Assembly: GCF_021742065.1 (NCBI RefSeq)
Contig: NZ_JAKKIE010000040.1
Span: forward strand, 1 to 38,809
DNA length: 38,809 bases
Direction: 5' to 3'
From: Rhizorhapis sp. SPR117
Lineage (GTDB): Bacteria; Pseudomonadota; Alphaproteobacteria; Sphingomonadales; Sphingomonadaceae
A model generated the notes under the pieces. That model was given only the letters and a program-made list of their open reading frames with translations, did no database searches and was not told the DNA's origin. The position numbers and the translations under genes are program-made. Below, in pieces: positions 28,213-36,291 of the stretch (positions are counted from its first letter, which is position 1; each line of letters begins with the position of its first letter).

Positions 28213-28584
28213 TCACTTCGGACGCTTCGCGCCGTATTTCGAACGGCTCTGCTTGCGGTCCTTGACACCCTGGGTATCGAGGACGCCGCGCAGAACATGA
28301 TAGCGCACGCCGGGAAGATCTCGCACACGGCCGCCGCGGATCAGCACAACACTATGTTCCTGAAGGTTATGACCTTCGCCCGGTATATAGGTAATGACTT
28401 CGCGGCTGTTGGTCAGGCGAACCTTGGCCACCTTGCGAAGTGCCGAGTTCGGCTTTTTCGGAGTCGTCGTATAAACGCGGGTGCAAACGCCGCGCTTCTG
28501 CGGATTTGCATCCATGGCAGGGACCTTTGACTTGGCCTTCTGCGGGTCGCGGCCCTTGCGGACCAGCTGGTTGATCGTCGGCAT
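28213..28584 (-). CDS. rpsL: 30S ribosomal protein S12 with Arg88
   Basis: S12 monitors codon-anticodon pairing in the decoding centre. The 123-residue protein starts [20 protein letters not shown] and keeps K43 in [12 protein letters not shown]. In the second conserved loop it reads [13 protein letters not shown], with arginine at position 88 where E. coli has lysine. K88R is a known streptomycin-resistance change in other bacteria. ATG 28584 is the family start; four upstream codons are rejected. It is first in the str operon, about 195 nt downstream of a strong promoter. Confidence 0.97.
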   Translation of the reverse strand: MPTINQLVRKGRDPQKAKSKVPAMDANPQKRGVCTRVYTTTPKKPNSALRKVAKVRLTNSREVITYIPGEGHNLQEHSVVLIRGGRVRDLPGVRYHVLRGVLDTQGVKDRKQSRSKYGAKRPK

Positions 28585-28633
28585 GAAGCCCTTCACCTTT
28601 ACTAGTTACTTTACCGGACACCGCGTCTTTCAA

Positions 28634-28681
28634 GGGGTTTCGCCCCAACAGAAAAGGACCCCGGGGGTTCAATCAACCCCC
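28634..28681 (-). promoter_or_regulatory. Hairpins in the str operon leader (possible attenuator)
   Basis: On the minus strand a 7-bp stem with 5-nt loop (28663-28681) is followed by GGGGTCCTTTTCTG, and then by a second small stem (28634-28646). The first could act as a weak attenuator in the rpsL leader. The T tract is short and separated from the stem. The rest of the 28585-28853 gap contains the promoter and no gene. Confidence 0.4.
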
Positions 28682-28784
28682 CAGGCCCGCACACGCAGCC
28701 AGCAATGTTCAAGCTCAAAAAACTGCCCCGAAGCGGATATCCGGAAAAGCGATTCCCAGCCAACAAGCCGCAAAGCAGGCGCGC

Positions 28785-28813
28785 CCTATAACCCCGGCAT
28801 CCTGCACGGTCAA
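28785..28813 (-). promoter_or_regulatory. Strong sigma70-type promoter of the str operon
   Basis: TTGACC (28813-28808, minus strand), a 17-bp spacer and TATAGG (28790-28785) match the consensus closely. Transcription would start near 28778 and proceed into rpsL. The divergent peptidase gene begins at 28854, so both promoters share this space. Confidence 0.72.
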
Positions 28814-28853
28814 TGGCAAACAACCGGGTTTCCCATCCTGTAATGAGTCCCTT

Positions 28854-30227
28854 ATGATTCGCTCGCAGCTTTTAAAAAAATATACGGATGCGCGGAACAA
28901 AATCGCCGCAAACTCATTTCGTCGTGTCAATAGTTCGACTCATCACGACTCTGCCGCCGCGGATTCGCCGCGCATGGCCCGCTTTGCTAGGGGCCGAATC
29001 GGCAAAAAAATAAGAGCGGGTTTGCGAGTGTTTAATAATGACGTCGGCGTGCTTGGCCTGTTGGCCAGGGTGGGGCGCTTTTTTCCTGAACGGGAAATCT
29101 TTCTTCGATCCGACGGCAGCGTCAGGTTTCTGAAAATCAGCACCCGGCTGCAAATTGCAGTCGCCGGGACCGTTGTTCTGGCCGTGCTGGCATGGGTCGT
29201 TGCGACGGTTTTCATGCTGATCGGACAATATGACATGGCGCGCGATCGCGCAGCTCTCGATCAGCAGAAAGCCGCCGTGGCCAGTTCCGCAAAGACCGTG
29301 CGCAGCTATCGCGCCTCTGTCGATGAAATCACCGACGACCTTGAGCAACGCCAGGAAAGCCTTGAAGAACTGGTGAAAAGCCATTTTGGCGACGCGCTTG
29401 ACGACGGCAAGCTGGTGGGCAAGGACAACAGCACAGCAAGAGGGCCGGAAAAAGGGGATGCCCTGGAAGCCAAGACAAGCAAGATCAGCGCGGCTCTTCC
29501 CGAAGCCGGAACGCTTCGCCGGATTGAGACGCAACAAATCGCCTTCGCACGCCGCCTGACCCATGCCGTCGCACTGCGCACTGCAAAGGTCGAGGCCGCC
29601 ATTCGCAGCTTTGGCCTTAACCCCTCCACGCTTGTTCGTCAGACCCGTTCTGCGGAGGGTGGGCCCTTCATCCCCTATAAGGGTGCTGATGTGAATGGCA
29701 CGGAAGAGCATTTCGATACTCTGGGCACTGCGCTCCATCGCCTTGATGCGCTGGAAAAGGGATTGCTGGCCATTCCTTCGGGCCGTCCGACAAGCGTAGT
29801 GATGCTCAGCAGTGGATTTGGTTATCGCCGCGATCCCTTCAATGGCCATGGCGCCTTTCATGCCGGTCTCGACTTCCGCGGCGCTTATGGGCAGCCCATT
29901 CTTGCGGCCGCCGATGGCAAAGTCAGTTTCGTTGGCCAGCGGTCAGGCTATGGCAATGTGGTGGAAATCACGCATGGCCGGGGCATCATGACCCGCTATG
30001 CTCATGTGTCGGGCTTCAACAGCAAGGTCGGGCAAAAGGTTGTTCGCGGACAACAGGTCGCCCGGATGGGATCGACCGGCCGCTCGACCGGCACGCATCT
30101 GCATTTCGAAGTGCGCCTGAACGGACAACCCATCAATCCCCGCCGCTTCCTGGAGGCTAAAGCCGATGTTCTCGAAATCCAGAAAATCGCCAAACAACGC
30201 TTCGGTGATGCCGGCAACCGGGGCTAG
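28854..30227 (+). CDS. M23 (LytM) family peptidoglycan endopeptidase, membrane-anchored
   Basis: The 457-residue protein has a basic cytoplasmic N terminus, one membrane helix (about 101-124), a probable coiled coil (128-180) and a C-terminal LytM domain (about 315-435). Metal ligands H336, D340 (FHAGLDF) and H417 and catalytic H384 and H415 (HLHFEV) are present, so it is likely active on peptidoglycan peptides in the periplasm. The bactofilin gene overlaps its 3' end. Paired M23 peptidase and bactofilin genes are known in alphaproteobacteria, where they act in shape control. The start is uncertain; ATG 28974 (Met41) is an alternative. Confidence 0.88.
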   Translation: MIRSQLLKKYTDARNKIAANSFRRVNSSTHHDSAAADSPRMARFARGRIGKKIRAGLRVFNNDVGVLGLLARVGRFFPEREIFLRSDGSVRFLKISTRLQIAVAGTVVLAVLAWVVATVFMLIGQYDMARDRAALDQQKAAVASSAKTVRSYRASVDEITDDLEQRQESLEELVKSHFGDALDDGKLVGKDNSTARGPEKGDALEAKTSKISAALPEAGTLRRIETQQIAFARRLTHAVALRTAKVEAAIRSFGLNPSTLVRQTRSAEGGPFIPYKGADVNGTEEHFDTLGTALHRLDALEKGLLAIPSGRPTSVVMLSSGFGYRRDPFNGHGAFHAGLDFRGAYGQPILAAADGKVSFVGQRSGYGNVVEITHGRGIMTRYAHVSGFNSKVGQKVVRGQQVARMGSTGRSTGTHLHFEVRLNGQPINPRRFLEAKADVLEIQKIAKQRFGDAGNRG

Positions 30228-30582
30228 GAACACGCCCTTTTCCATCATTGGCGGCGATGTCGTCATTACCGGCAATATCAGTGCATCCGTCGACCTGCAT
30301 GTCGACGGCAAGATCGAAGGCGACCTGAGTTGCGCCTCTCTTGTTCAGGGCGCCGACAGCGTCATCAACGGCTGCGTCACCGCCCAGACCGCCCGTCTGG
30401 CCGGCCTGGTCGATGGGTCGATCACTGCCAAGGACCTGATTGTCGAACGCACGGCGCGGATTATCGGCGATGTCGCTTATGAAAACATCACCATCGAACA
30501 GGGCGGCCAGATCGTCGGCCAGTTCAGCCACAAAGGCGCACCGCCCGCAGGCGAACTGAAACTGATCGCCAGCGAAGGATAG
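30166..30582 (+). CDS. Bactofilin (polymer-forming cytoskeletal protein)
   Basis: The 138-residue protein has a short disordered N terminus and a bactofilin beta-helix core (about 25-120) built of repeated short strands: GGDVVITGNISASVDLHVDG, then KIEGDLSCASLVQGADSV and similar turns. Bactofilins self-assemble without nucleotides and recruit cell-wall enzymes. GGAGG lies 9 nt before ATG 30166, inside the peptidase gene, and the overlap with it is 62 bp in another frame. The second Met (30208) would shorten the overlap but lacks such a ribosome-binding site. Confidence 0.9.
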   Translation: MFSKSRKSPNNASVMPATGARNTPFSIIGGDVVITGNISASVDLHVDGKIEGDLSCASLVQGADSVINGCVTAQTARLAGLVDGSITAKDLIVERTARIIGDVAYENITIEQGGQIVGQFSHKGAPPAGELKLIASEG

Positions 30583-30594
30583 GGTCGGCGTACC

Positions 30595-31023
30595 CTATAC
30601 CACCGGAGTCGCTACATCCTCCAACGGATCGGCCCCAAAGCGATTCGCGCCCCGCGTTCCGCCGCTCACGAAAAAGACCAGCAATATGATGCCGCCGATC
30701 AGTGGGATAAGCGACAGCAGCAACCACCAGCCCGATCGATCCGTATCGTGCAATCGCCGGACCGCGACCGCCAGATAGGGGATGATCGTGCCCAGCAAGA
30801 ACAGGCAGGTCAACAGGCCGCCGCTGTTCCGAAACCCGGCCGATGCATTATATCCTTCATGCATCATCCAGCGCTGGCTGCTTCCAAAGCCCAGCGCCGC
30901 ATCGACGAAACTCAGTACGAATATGCCGATGATGACAAACAGAACGAACATCCAGAATTCCTTGGGCCGCGCCCGACCGGAAAACTGCGCATAGCGCCGC
31001 AAAGGCATGATCATCCATTCCAT
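30595..31023 (-). CDS. DUF805 membrane protein
   Basis: A 142-residue inner-membrane protein beginning MEWMIMPLRRYAQFSGRARP. The RKEYW-like segment is RPKEFWMF and the family motif AVAVRRLHDTDRSGWWLLL follows; about four membrane helices are predicted. ATG 31023 follows GGAGG at 8 nt, better than the ATG seven codons upstream. Function is unknown. It converges on the bactofilin gene with 12 bp between. Confidence 0.87.
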   Translation of the reverse strand: MEWMIMPLRRYAQFSGRARPKEFWMFVLFVIIGIFVLSFVDAALGFGSSQRWMMHEGYNASAGFRNSGGLLTCLFLLGTIIPYLAVAVRRLHDTDRSGWWLLLSLIPLIGGIILLVFFVSGGTRGANRFGADPLEDVATPVV

Positions 31024-31078
31024 CTTGCTTTCCTCCCATTCCATACAGACGGGTCAAGGCACCGCAATCGGACCCGCT

Positions 31079-32587
31079 TCAATTGCGCGGCGCCTGTCTT
31101 CTATAGCTTAAAGCTTCGGCAATATGAACGCGCCCGACTTTTTCGGCACCCGCAAGGTCCGCGATCGTGCGCGCCACGCGCAACACACGAGTATAACCGC
31201 GCGCGGAAAGGCGCATGGCCTCCGCTGCCTGGGCCAGCAAATGCCGCCCCGGATCGTCAGGCCCAGCCACTTCTTCCAGCAGGTCGCCATCGACCTCCGC
31301 ATTGGTGCGCGGGCCGTGGCCATTATAGCGGGCCGTCTGCCGTGCCCGCGCCTTTGCCACCCGCCCGGCGACTTCGGCCGACCCTTCGGCGGGCGGGGGC
31401 AGGACCAGATCAGCGGCGGTGACGGCATTCACCTCGACATGCAGATCGATACGGTCAAGCAGCGGTCCAGACACCTTAGCCTGATAATCCGCTGCGCATC
31501 GGGGCGCACGCGAACAGGCCAGTGCCGCATCGCCCAAATGGCCGCAACGACACGGATTCATCGCGGCAATCAATTGCACCCGCGCCGGAAAGGTCACATG
31601 GGCATTGGCGCGCGCCACGCTGACCTCTCCCGTTTCCAGCGGCTGACGCAGGCTGTCGAGCACCCCGCGCTGAAACTCGGGCAATTCGTCGAGGAACAGC
31701 ACACCCAGATGCGCAAGGCTCACTTCCCCCGGCCTGACCTTCAATCCGCCGCCGACCAGCGCGGCCATCGAGGCGCTGTGATGCGGTGCGCGATAGGGCC
31801 GCGTCCGGCTCATCCGCCCATCCTGCAACGTTCCGGCAACAGAGGCCACCATGGAAACTTCCAGCGCTTCGGGCGGCGTCAGATCCGGCAATATGCCCGG
31901 CAGGCAACTTGCCATCAGCGATTTACCGGCACCCGGCGGCCCGACCATCAACAAATTATGCCCACCCGCCGCCGCGATTTCCAACGCGCGCTTGGCGCTT
32001 TCCTGCCCCTTGACCTGTTTCAGATCGACGTTCCGCGCAATCGGCGTCGCTTCACCCGGCGTTGGCGGCGTCAGATGCGCACTGCCCTTGAAATGATTGA
32101 GCAATGCGATGAGGTCGGGCGCGGCAATCACTTCGATACTGCCCGCCCATGCCGCCTCTGCCCCCTGCACCGCCGGACAGATCAGCCCCAGTTCGCGCTC
32201 CGATGCATGCAGCGCGGCTAGCAGCACACCGGGCGATGGCGCAATCCGCCCATCCAGCCCCATTTCGCCCACCACCAGATAACTTGCCAGCGTTTCCGCA
32301 TCGATCACACCCATCGCGCCAAGCAAAGCCAGCGCAATGGGCAGGTCGTAATGCGATCCTTCTTTAGGCAGATCGGCAGGGGACAGGTTCACCGTGATTC
32401 GCTTGGGCGGCAGCGACAAGCCGATGGCTGAAATTGCCGCGCGCACCCGCTCCCGGCTTTCGGCCACAGCCTTGTCTGGCAAACCGACCACGACAAAGGC
32501 CGGTACACCCGGTGCGACTTGACACTGAACCTCTACACCGCGCGCTTCCAGCCCGAGATAGGCAACCGTCGACACTATCGCGACCAA
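31079..32587 (-). CDS. ComM/YifB-type Mg-chelatase-like AAA+ ATPase
   Basis: The protein is 502 residues from the proposed start. The N-terminal ChlI-like domain has PGLP-type VAPGVPAFVVVGLPDKAVAE. The AAA+ core has Walker A GPPGAGKS (216-223), a FLDELPEF Walker B and a Cys cluster (NPCRCGHLGD). ComM, the best-studied member, is a branch-migration helicase for DNA uptake recombination. The family N terminus (MVAxVxSVAxLGLEA) aligns with LVAIVSTVAYLGLEA, so TTG 32587 with GGGGGAG 6 nt upstream is preferred over ATG 32695, which adds 36 unrelated residues. Confidence 0.9.
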   Translation of the reverse strand: MVAIVSTVAYLGLEARGVEVQCQVAPGVPAFVVVGLPDKAVAESRERVRAAISAIGLSLPPKRITVNLSPADLPKEGSHYDLPIALALLGAMGVIDAETLASYLVVGEMGLDGRIAPSPGVLLAALHASERELGLICPAVQGAEAAWAGSIEVIAAPDLIALLNHFKGSAHLTPPTPGEATPIARNVDLKQVKGQESAKRALEIAAAGGHNLLMVGPPGAGKSLMASCLPGILPDLTPPEALEVSMVASVAGTLQDGRMSRTRPYRAPHHSASMAALVGGGLKVRPGEVSLAHLGVLFLDELPEFQRGVLDSLRQPLETGEVSVARANAHVTFPARVQLIAAMNPCRCGHLGDAALACSRAPRCAADYQAKVSGPLLDRIDLHVEVNAVTAADLVLPPPAEGSAEVAGRVAKARARQTARYNGHGPRTNAEVDGDLLEEVAGPDDPGRHLLAQAAEAMRLSARGYTRVLRVARTIADLAGAEKVGRVHIAEALSYRRQAPRN

Positions 32588-32698
32588 GCGCGTCTCCCCC
32601 CAATACACCCTGTTCAGCTTCTGTTCTGCCCAAGGGAATGGCAAGAGTCGAGGATTGTTTTCAATGGCTTGGTAAGTAGGCGGGTTTTGGGTCAACAG

Positions 32699-33145
32699 CT
32701 AATGCAAGGAATCTCGACGGGCATCCAGCACTGCCTCCACAAGCACGGCTTCCCTATAGGGTTTGGTGATGACGGTACGGCCGGGATAGCGATCCTCCAA
32801 TCCCAGGGGGCCATATCCGGTGGTAAACACAAAGGGTATCCCGTTTTCCATCAAGGCGTCGGCCACCGGAAACACTCTTTCTCCGCCCAGATTGACGTCC
32901 AGAATGGCCACATCCACACCCCGGCCAAGCCGCGCGACAGCTTCAAGCGCTGATTTGACCGCAGCCGCCTGCCCGACAATGATACAGCCATGCGCGTCCA
33001 GCATGCTTTCGAGCAGCAGCGCAACCAGCGCCTCATCCTCCACCACGAAAAGACGCAATCCATGCAGCGCGGGATTGGGGGGCTGCGGAACGTCCTCCGG
33101 ACCCATCTGTGCAACAGGCAATCTATCGATCTTCGCAGCACTCAT
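32699..33145 (-). CDS. Single-domain response regulator
   Basis: A 148-residue protein with a receiver domain after a 28-residue leader. Acidic pocket E36-D37, phosphoacceptor D83 (AILDVNLGG), T108 and K128 (ITKPY) are all present. There is no output domain, so it probably signals through a partner protein. GAGGA lies 8 nt before ATG 33145. No histidine kinase is adjacent. It is upstream of the ComM-like gene on the same strand. Confidence 0.88.
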   Translation of the reverse strand: MSAAKIDRLPVAQMGPEDVPQPPNPALHGLRLFVVEDEALVALLLESMLDAHGCIIVGQAAAVKSALEAVARLGRGVDVAILDVNLGGERVFPVADALMENGIPFVFTTGYGPLGLEDRYPGRTVITKPYREAVLVEAVLDARRDSLH

Positions 33146-33361
33146 GCCGGTTTTCCTCAGGTGAATAGATGCGCTCTTTGATTACCCGCAATGCGGTAAA
33201 CCGCGCTCAATATCCGAACAAGCGAGAGACCCGTCCACATTCCGCGAACTTCGTCCAAAACACTTCGGACCGGTTAAGCTGTGACGGGCTTGTCCGCACG
33301 GCGATGGCTCCCCAAATGGACCTCATGGCCCGAGACGACAACGCAAAGGACACCAGTGCAC

Positions 33362-33643
33362 ATGGCGCGCAATGAAATATTGCGGCTGTGCCTTTTGGCG
33401 CTTGGTCTGCTCCTCATCATATTGTCCCCCGTCATTGGCGCCTTGCCTGGCCCCGGCGGGGTTCTGGTGCTGATCGCGGGACTGGCGCTCACACTGCGGA
33501 ACAGCAAATGGGCCAAGCGACGCTATGTCCAGTTCAAAAAGCGCTGGCCGCGCTATGGCCACTGGACGGACTGGGGTCTGCGCCGCAAGAGTCATTTCCG
33601 GCGCAAGCACAGAAAAGCGCAACAAGGTGACGCTGATGATTGA
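33362..33643 (+). CDS. Small PGPGW-like membrane protein
   Basis: A 93-residue protein with two hydrophobic segments (about 8-25 and 32-48) flanking LPGPGG, then RNSKWAKR and a very basic C terminus. The pattern resembles the PGPGW family of putative transmembrane proteins, with unknown function. ATG 33362 (MARNEILRL) is chosen; an upstream in-frame start adds residues without homology. It is followed by a terminator. Confidence 0.75.
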   Translation: MARNEILRLCLLALGLLLIILSPVIGALPGPGGVLVLIAGLALTLRNSKWAKRRYVQFKKRWPRYGHWTDWGLRRKSHFRRKHRKAQQGDADD

Positions 33644-33682
33644 CTCATGCCCCGGTTTTGCCTATCGGCCCTGTTGATATGA

Positions 33683-33708
33683 GGCCGCCCGCCTGTGGCG
33701 GCCCTTTT
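33683..33708 (+). terminator. Intrinsic terminator upstream of rpmH
   Basis: GGCCGCC (33683-33689) pairs with GGCGGCC (33697-33703) around a 7-nt loop, followed by C and TTTT. It ends the small membrane protein gene and separates it from the rpmH cluster. Confidence 0.65.
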
Positions 33709-33733
33709 CTGTTACGATATTTGATTTTAAGGA

Positions 33734-34225
33734 ATGAGCGATGAAGCGCACCTTTCAGCCGAGCAACCTTGTGCGCAAGCGGCGTCACGGCTTTCGCGCC
33801 CGCATGGCGACGGTCGGCGGCCGCAACATCCTGCGCGCCCGCCGTGCACGCGGCCGCAAGTCGCTGAGCGCCTGAACCAGCAGGAAGCTGACCGCGCTAT
33901 CGTCACGATAACGAAGCGCGCGGATTTTCTTGCCGCCAATAAGGGCCGCCGCATGGCCATGCCGGGCTTTGTCCTGCTGGTCCATGACCGGAACGATGGC
34001 GACTGTACCAGGCGCCTTGGCATCACCGTCACGAAAAAAATTGGCGGCGCCGTCGTCCGCAACCGGATGAAGCGCCGTTTCCGTGCATTGGCGCGCGAAT
34101 TACTGCCTGACATGGGTAAAAGCGGCGCCGACCATATCCTCATTGGCCGCGCGGGCGGTATAGAACGGGATTTCGCGGCCCTGCGCGCCGAATTCGTCAA
34201 GGCGCTGAAACGGATCGCGACATGA
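33734..34225 (+). CDS. rnpA: RNase P protein component; frame encloses rpmH
   Basis: RnpA helps the RNase P RNA mature tRNA 5' ends. The conserved part runs from [10 protein letters not shown] to the end, with [38 protein letters not shown] (shown in parts: [19 protein letters not shown]). The only ATG in frame before this core is 33734, which precedes rpmH by four bases (ATG-AGCG-ATG) and makes rnpA contain rpmH out of frame. A similar nesting is known in Thermus. A CTG overlapping the rpmH stop (33872-33875, CTGA) would instead give a protein of about 117 residues, nearer the usual length. The end overlaps yidD by ATGA. Confidence 0.85.
   Translation: MSDEAHLSAEQPCAQAASRLSRPHGDGRRPQHPARPPCTRPQVAERLNQQEADRAIVTITKRADFLAANKGRRMAMPGFVLLVHDRNDGDCTRRLGITVTKKIGGAVVRNRMKRRFRALARELLPDMGKSGADHILIGRAGGIERDFAALRAEFVKALKRIAT
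33741..33875 (+). CDS. rpmH: 50S ribosomal protein L34
   Basis: A 44-residue, highly basic protein, [19 protein letters not shown] to RGRKSLSA, the full L34 family pattern. AAGGA (33729-33733) lies 7 nt before ATG 33741. It is first in the conserved rpmH-rnpA-yidD-yidC order, which is usually near the replication origin in some bacteria; no dnaA is seen here. Confidence 0.97.
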   Translation: MKRTFQPSNLVRKRRHGFRARMATVGGRNILRARRARGRKSLSA

Positions 34226-34434
34226 TTGCGCGGCTTTTCATCCTCATTGCACGCTTCTGGCAAATCGGCCCCTCGCGCATTTTGCCTCCGTCCTGCCGCT
34301 ATGCGCCCAGCTGCTCGCAATATGCGATAGAGGCGCTGGGGAAATATGGTGCGTTAAGGGGTGGCTGGCTGGCGATCAAACGGCTAATGCGATGCCATCC
34401 CTGGGGCGGATCGGGTTACGATCCAGTACCATGA
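34222..34434 (+). CDS. yidD: Membrane protein insertion efficiency factor YidD
   Basis: A 70-residue protein with the YidD hallmarks: [21 protein letters not shown] with conserved cysteines, and the C-terminal [14 protein letters not shown]. YidD associates with the inner membrane and supports YidC-dependent insertion. ATG 34222 overlaps the rnpA stop as ATGA, implying translational coupling. Confidence 0.95.
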   Translation: MIARLFILIARFWQIGPSRILPPSCRYAPSCSQYAIEALGKYGALRGGWLAIKRLMRCHPWGGSGYDPVP

Positions 34435-34468
34435 TCACAGGATAATCGGATTTTTTCGGGAGTTTTAC

Positions 34469-36169
34469 GTGGACGACAAGCGCAACATCATCCTGGCGGT
34501 CGTGCTGACGGCATTGATCCTGTTCGGGTGGCCTTATGTCGCCAACCAGTTTTTTCCGACCGCAGCGCCGCCCGCCACGCAAGCACCATCAGGCGAACAA
34601 GTCGCTGCTCCATCGGACACCGGACCTGCGGCCAATGCGGCCAAGGACATCCGCCCGTTGCAGCAGGTACTTGCCCAGGCGCCGCGCATTCCCATCGAAA
34701 CCCCCAAACTCACCGGATCGATCAGCTTGAAGGGCGCACGCATCGACGACGTCGTCCTGCCTACCTATGGGCAAACGATCGAGAAAAACTCCCCGCCCAT
34801 CCGCCTCTTTTCCCCCGGCGGCACGAAGGACAGCTATTTCAGCGGCTTCGGCTGGTCGGGCGATGGCCTCAAAGCCCCCGATGCTGACGCGGTCTGGACA
34901 ACAAGCGATACCAAGCTGACCCCATCAACCCCGGTGACGCTGCGCTGGGACAATGGTCAGGGCCAGATATTCGAAATCATCTACGCCATCGACAACGACT
35001 ATATGTTCACCGTCACGCAAAAGGTCCGCAATACCGGAACCGGAACGGTCGGCGTGCGCCCTTATGGATATATCAGCCATAAAGGCGTGTCGGAGGATCC
35101 ATCGAGCTGGACCATTCATACTGGCCCGATCGGCGTCTTCAATGACAAGGCCAATTACGATATCGATTTCAAAGACCTGGACGAAGATGGTGATACAGCC
35201 ATTGCCAGCACCGGCGGCTGGATCGGCTTTACCGACAAATACTGGCTTTCCGCCCTCGTCCCCGATCAGAAAGCGGCGATAAACGCCAAGTTCCGCAAGG
35301 GCGGCGGTGACATTTATCAGGCCGATTTCAGCCTGAACCCGACCCTGCTCGCGCCCGGAAAAACGGATAGCCAGACATCGCGCCTGTTTGTCGGCGCTAA
35401 AGAAACCAAGTTGCTCGAACGCTATCAGGACGGCGGCATCACCCTTTTCGATCGCGCGATCGACTGGGGCTGGTTCTACTGGTTCGAAAAACCCATTTTC
35501 TTCCTGTTGCACTGGCTGTTCGAAGCAATCGGCAATTTCGGTGTCGCTATCATTTGCCTGACTTTCGTCGTCCGGGGCCTGATGTTCCCCATTGCGCAGA
35601 AACAGTTCGCCTCCATGGCGGCAATGCGCGCCGTGCAGCCGAAAATGAAGGTGCTGCAGGAAAAGTTCAAGGGCGACAAACCCAAGCTCCAGCAGGAAAT
35701 GATGCAATTATACCGCGAGGAAAAGGTCAATCCGCTGGCCGGATGTCTGCCGATGTTCCTGCAGATCCCGATCTTCTTCGCGCTCTACAAGGTGTTGATG
35801 CTGACCATCGAAATGCGGCACCAACCATTCGTGCTGTGGATCAAGGATTTGTCCGCGCCCGATCCGCTGCATATCCTGAACCTCTTTGGCCTGCTCGACT
35901 TCAACCCGCCCGCATTCCTCGCCATCGGCGTGCTGGCGATCCTTCTTGGCATCACCATGTGGCTGCAGTTCCGCCTCAACCCCACGCAGATGGACCCGAC
36001 GCAGCAACAGATTTTTGCCATCATGCCGTGGATGATGATGTTCATCATGGCGCCATTCGCGGCGGGTCTGCTGGTGTACTGGATCACCTCCAACGTGCTC
36101 ACCATTGCCCAGCAAAAGTGGCTTTACAGTCGTCACCCGGCACTACAAACACCGGCCAAGGCGGAATAG
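34469..36169 (+). CDS. yidC: Membrane protein insertase YidC
   Basis: YidC inserts proteins into the inner membrane alone or with Sec. The 566-residue product has an N-terminal membrane helix (NIILAVVLTALILFGWP), a large periplasmic domain (about 40-330) and the conserved five-helix insertase region with VRGLMFPIAQKQF (groove arginine) and NPLAGCLPMFLQIPIFFALY. GTG 34469 follows GGGAG at 6 nt. It is the last gene of the rpmH cluster before a large inverted repeat. Confidence 0.97.
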   Translation: MDDKRNIILAVVLTALILFGWPYVANQFFPTAAPPATQAPSGEQVAAPSDTGPAANAAKDIRPLQQVLAQAPRIPIETPKLTGSISLKGARIDDVVLPTYGQTIEKNSPPIRLFSPGGTKDSYFSGFGWSGDGLKAPDADAVWTTSDTKLTPSTPVTLRWDNGQGQIFEIIYAIDNDYMFTVTQKVRNTGTGTVGVRPYGYISHKGVSEDPSSWTIHTGPIGVFNDKANYDIDFKDLDEDGDTAIASTGGWIGFTDKYWLSALVPDQKAAINAKFRKGGGDIYQADFSLNPTLLAPGKTDSQTSRLFVGAKETKLLERYQDGGITLFDRAIDWGWFYWFEKPIFFLLHWLFEAIGNFGVAIICLTFVVRGLMFPIAQKQFASMAAMRAVQPKMKVLQEKFKGDKPKLQQEMMQLYREEKVNPLAGCLPMFLQIPIFFALYKVLMLTIEMRHQPFVLWIKDLSAPDPLHILNLFGLLDFNPPAFLAIGVLAILLGITMWLQFRLNPTQMDPTQQQIFAIMPWMMMFIMAPFAAGLLVYWITSNVLTIAQQKWLYSRHPALQTPAKAE

Positions 36170-36187
36170 GATCAGGTGCAAGTCACT

Positions 36188-36279
36188 TCGTCATTCCCGC
36201 GAAGGCGGGAATCCATCTCCTGGACAATCCGCTTGCTGCATCGCCGGGAGATGGATTCCCGCCTTCGCGGGAATGACGA
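36188..36279. repeat. Large inverted repeat (33-bp arms) between yidC and engB
   Basis: Arms 36188-36220 and 36247-36279 are perfectly complementary around a 26-nt loop. Each arm itself holds a smaller palindrome TTCCCGCGAAGGCGGGAA. The units resemble the widely dispersed ATTCCCGCGAAGGCGGGAAT REP-like elements of proteobacteria, here as a facing pair. Both strands could form strong stems that stop or stabilise transcripts. Confidence 0.75.
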
Positions 36280-36291
36280 CGGAAGAAGAAT

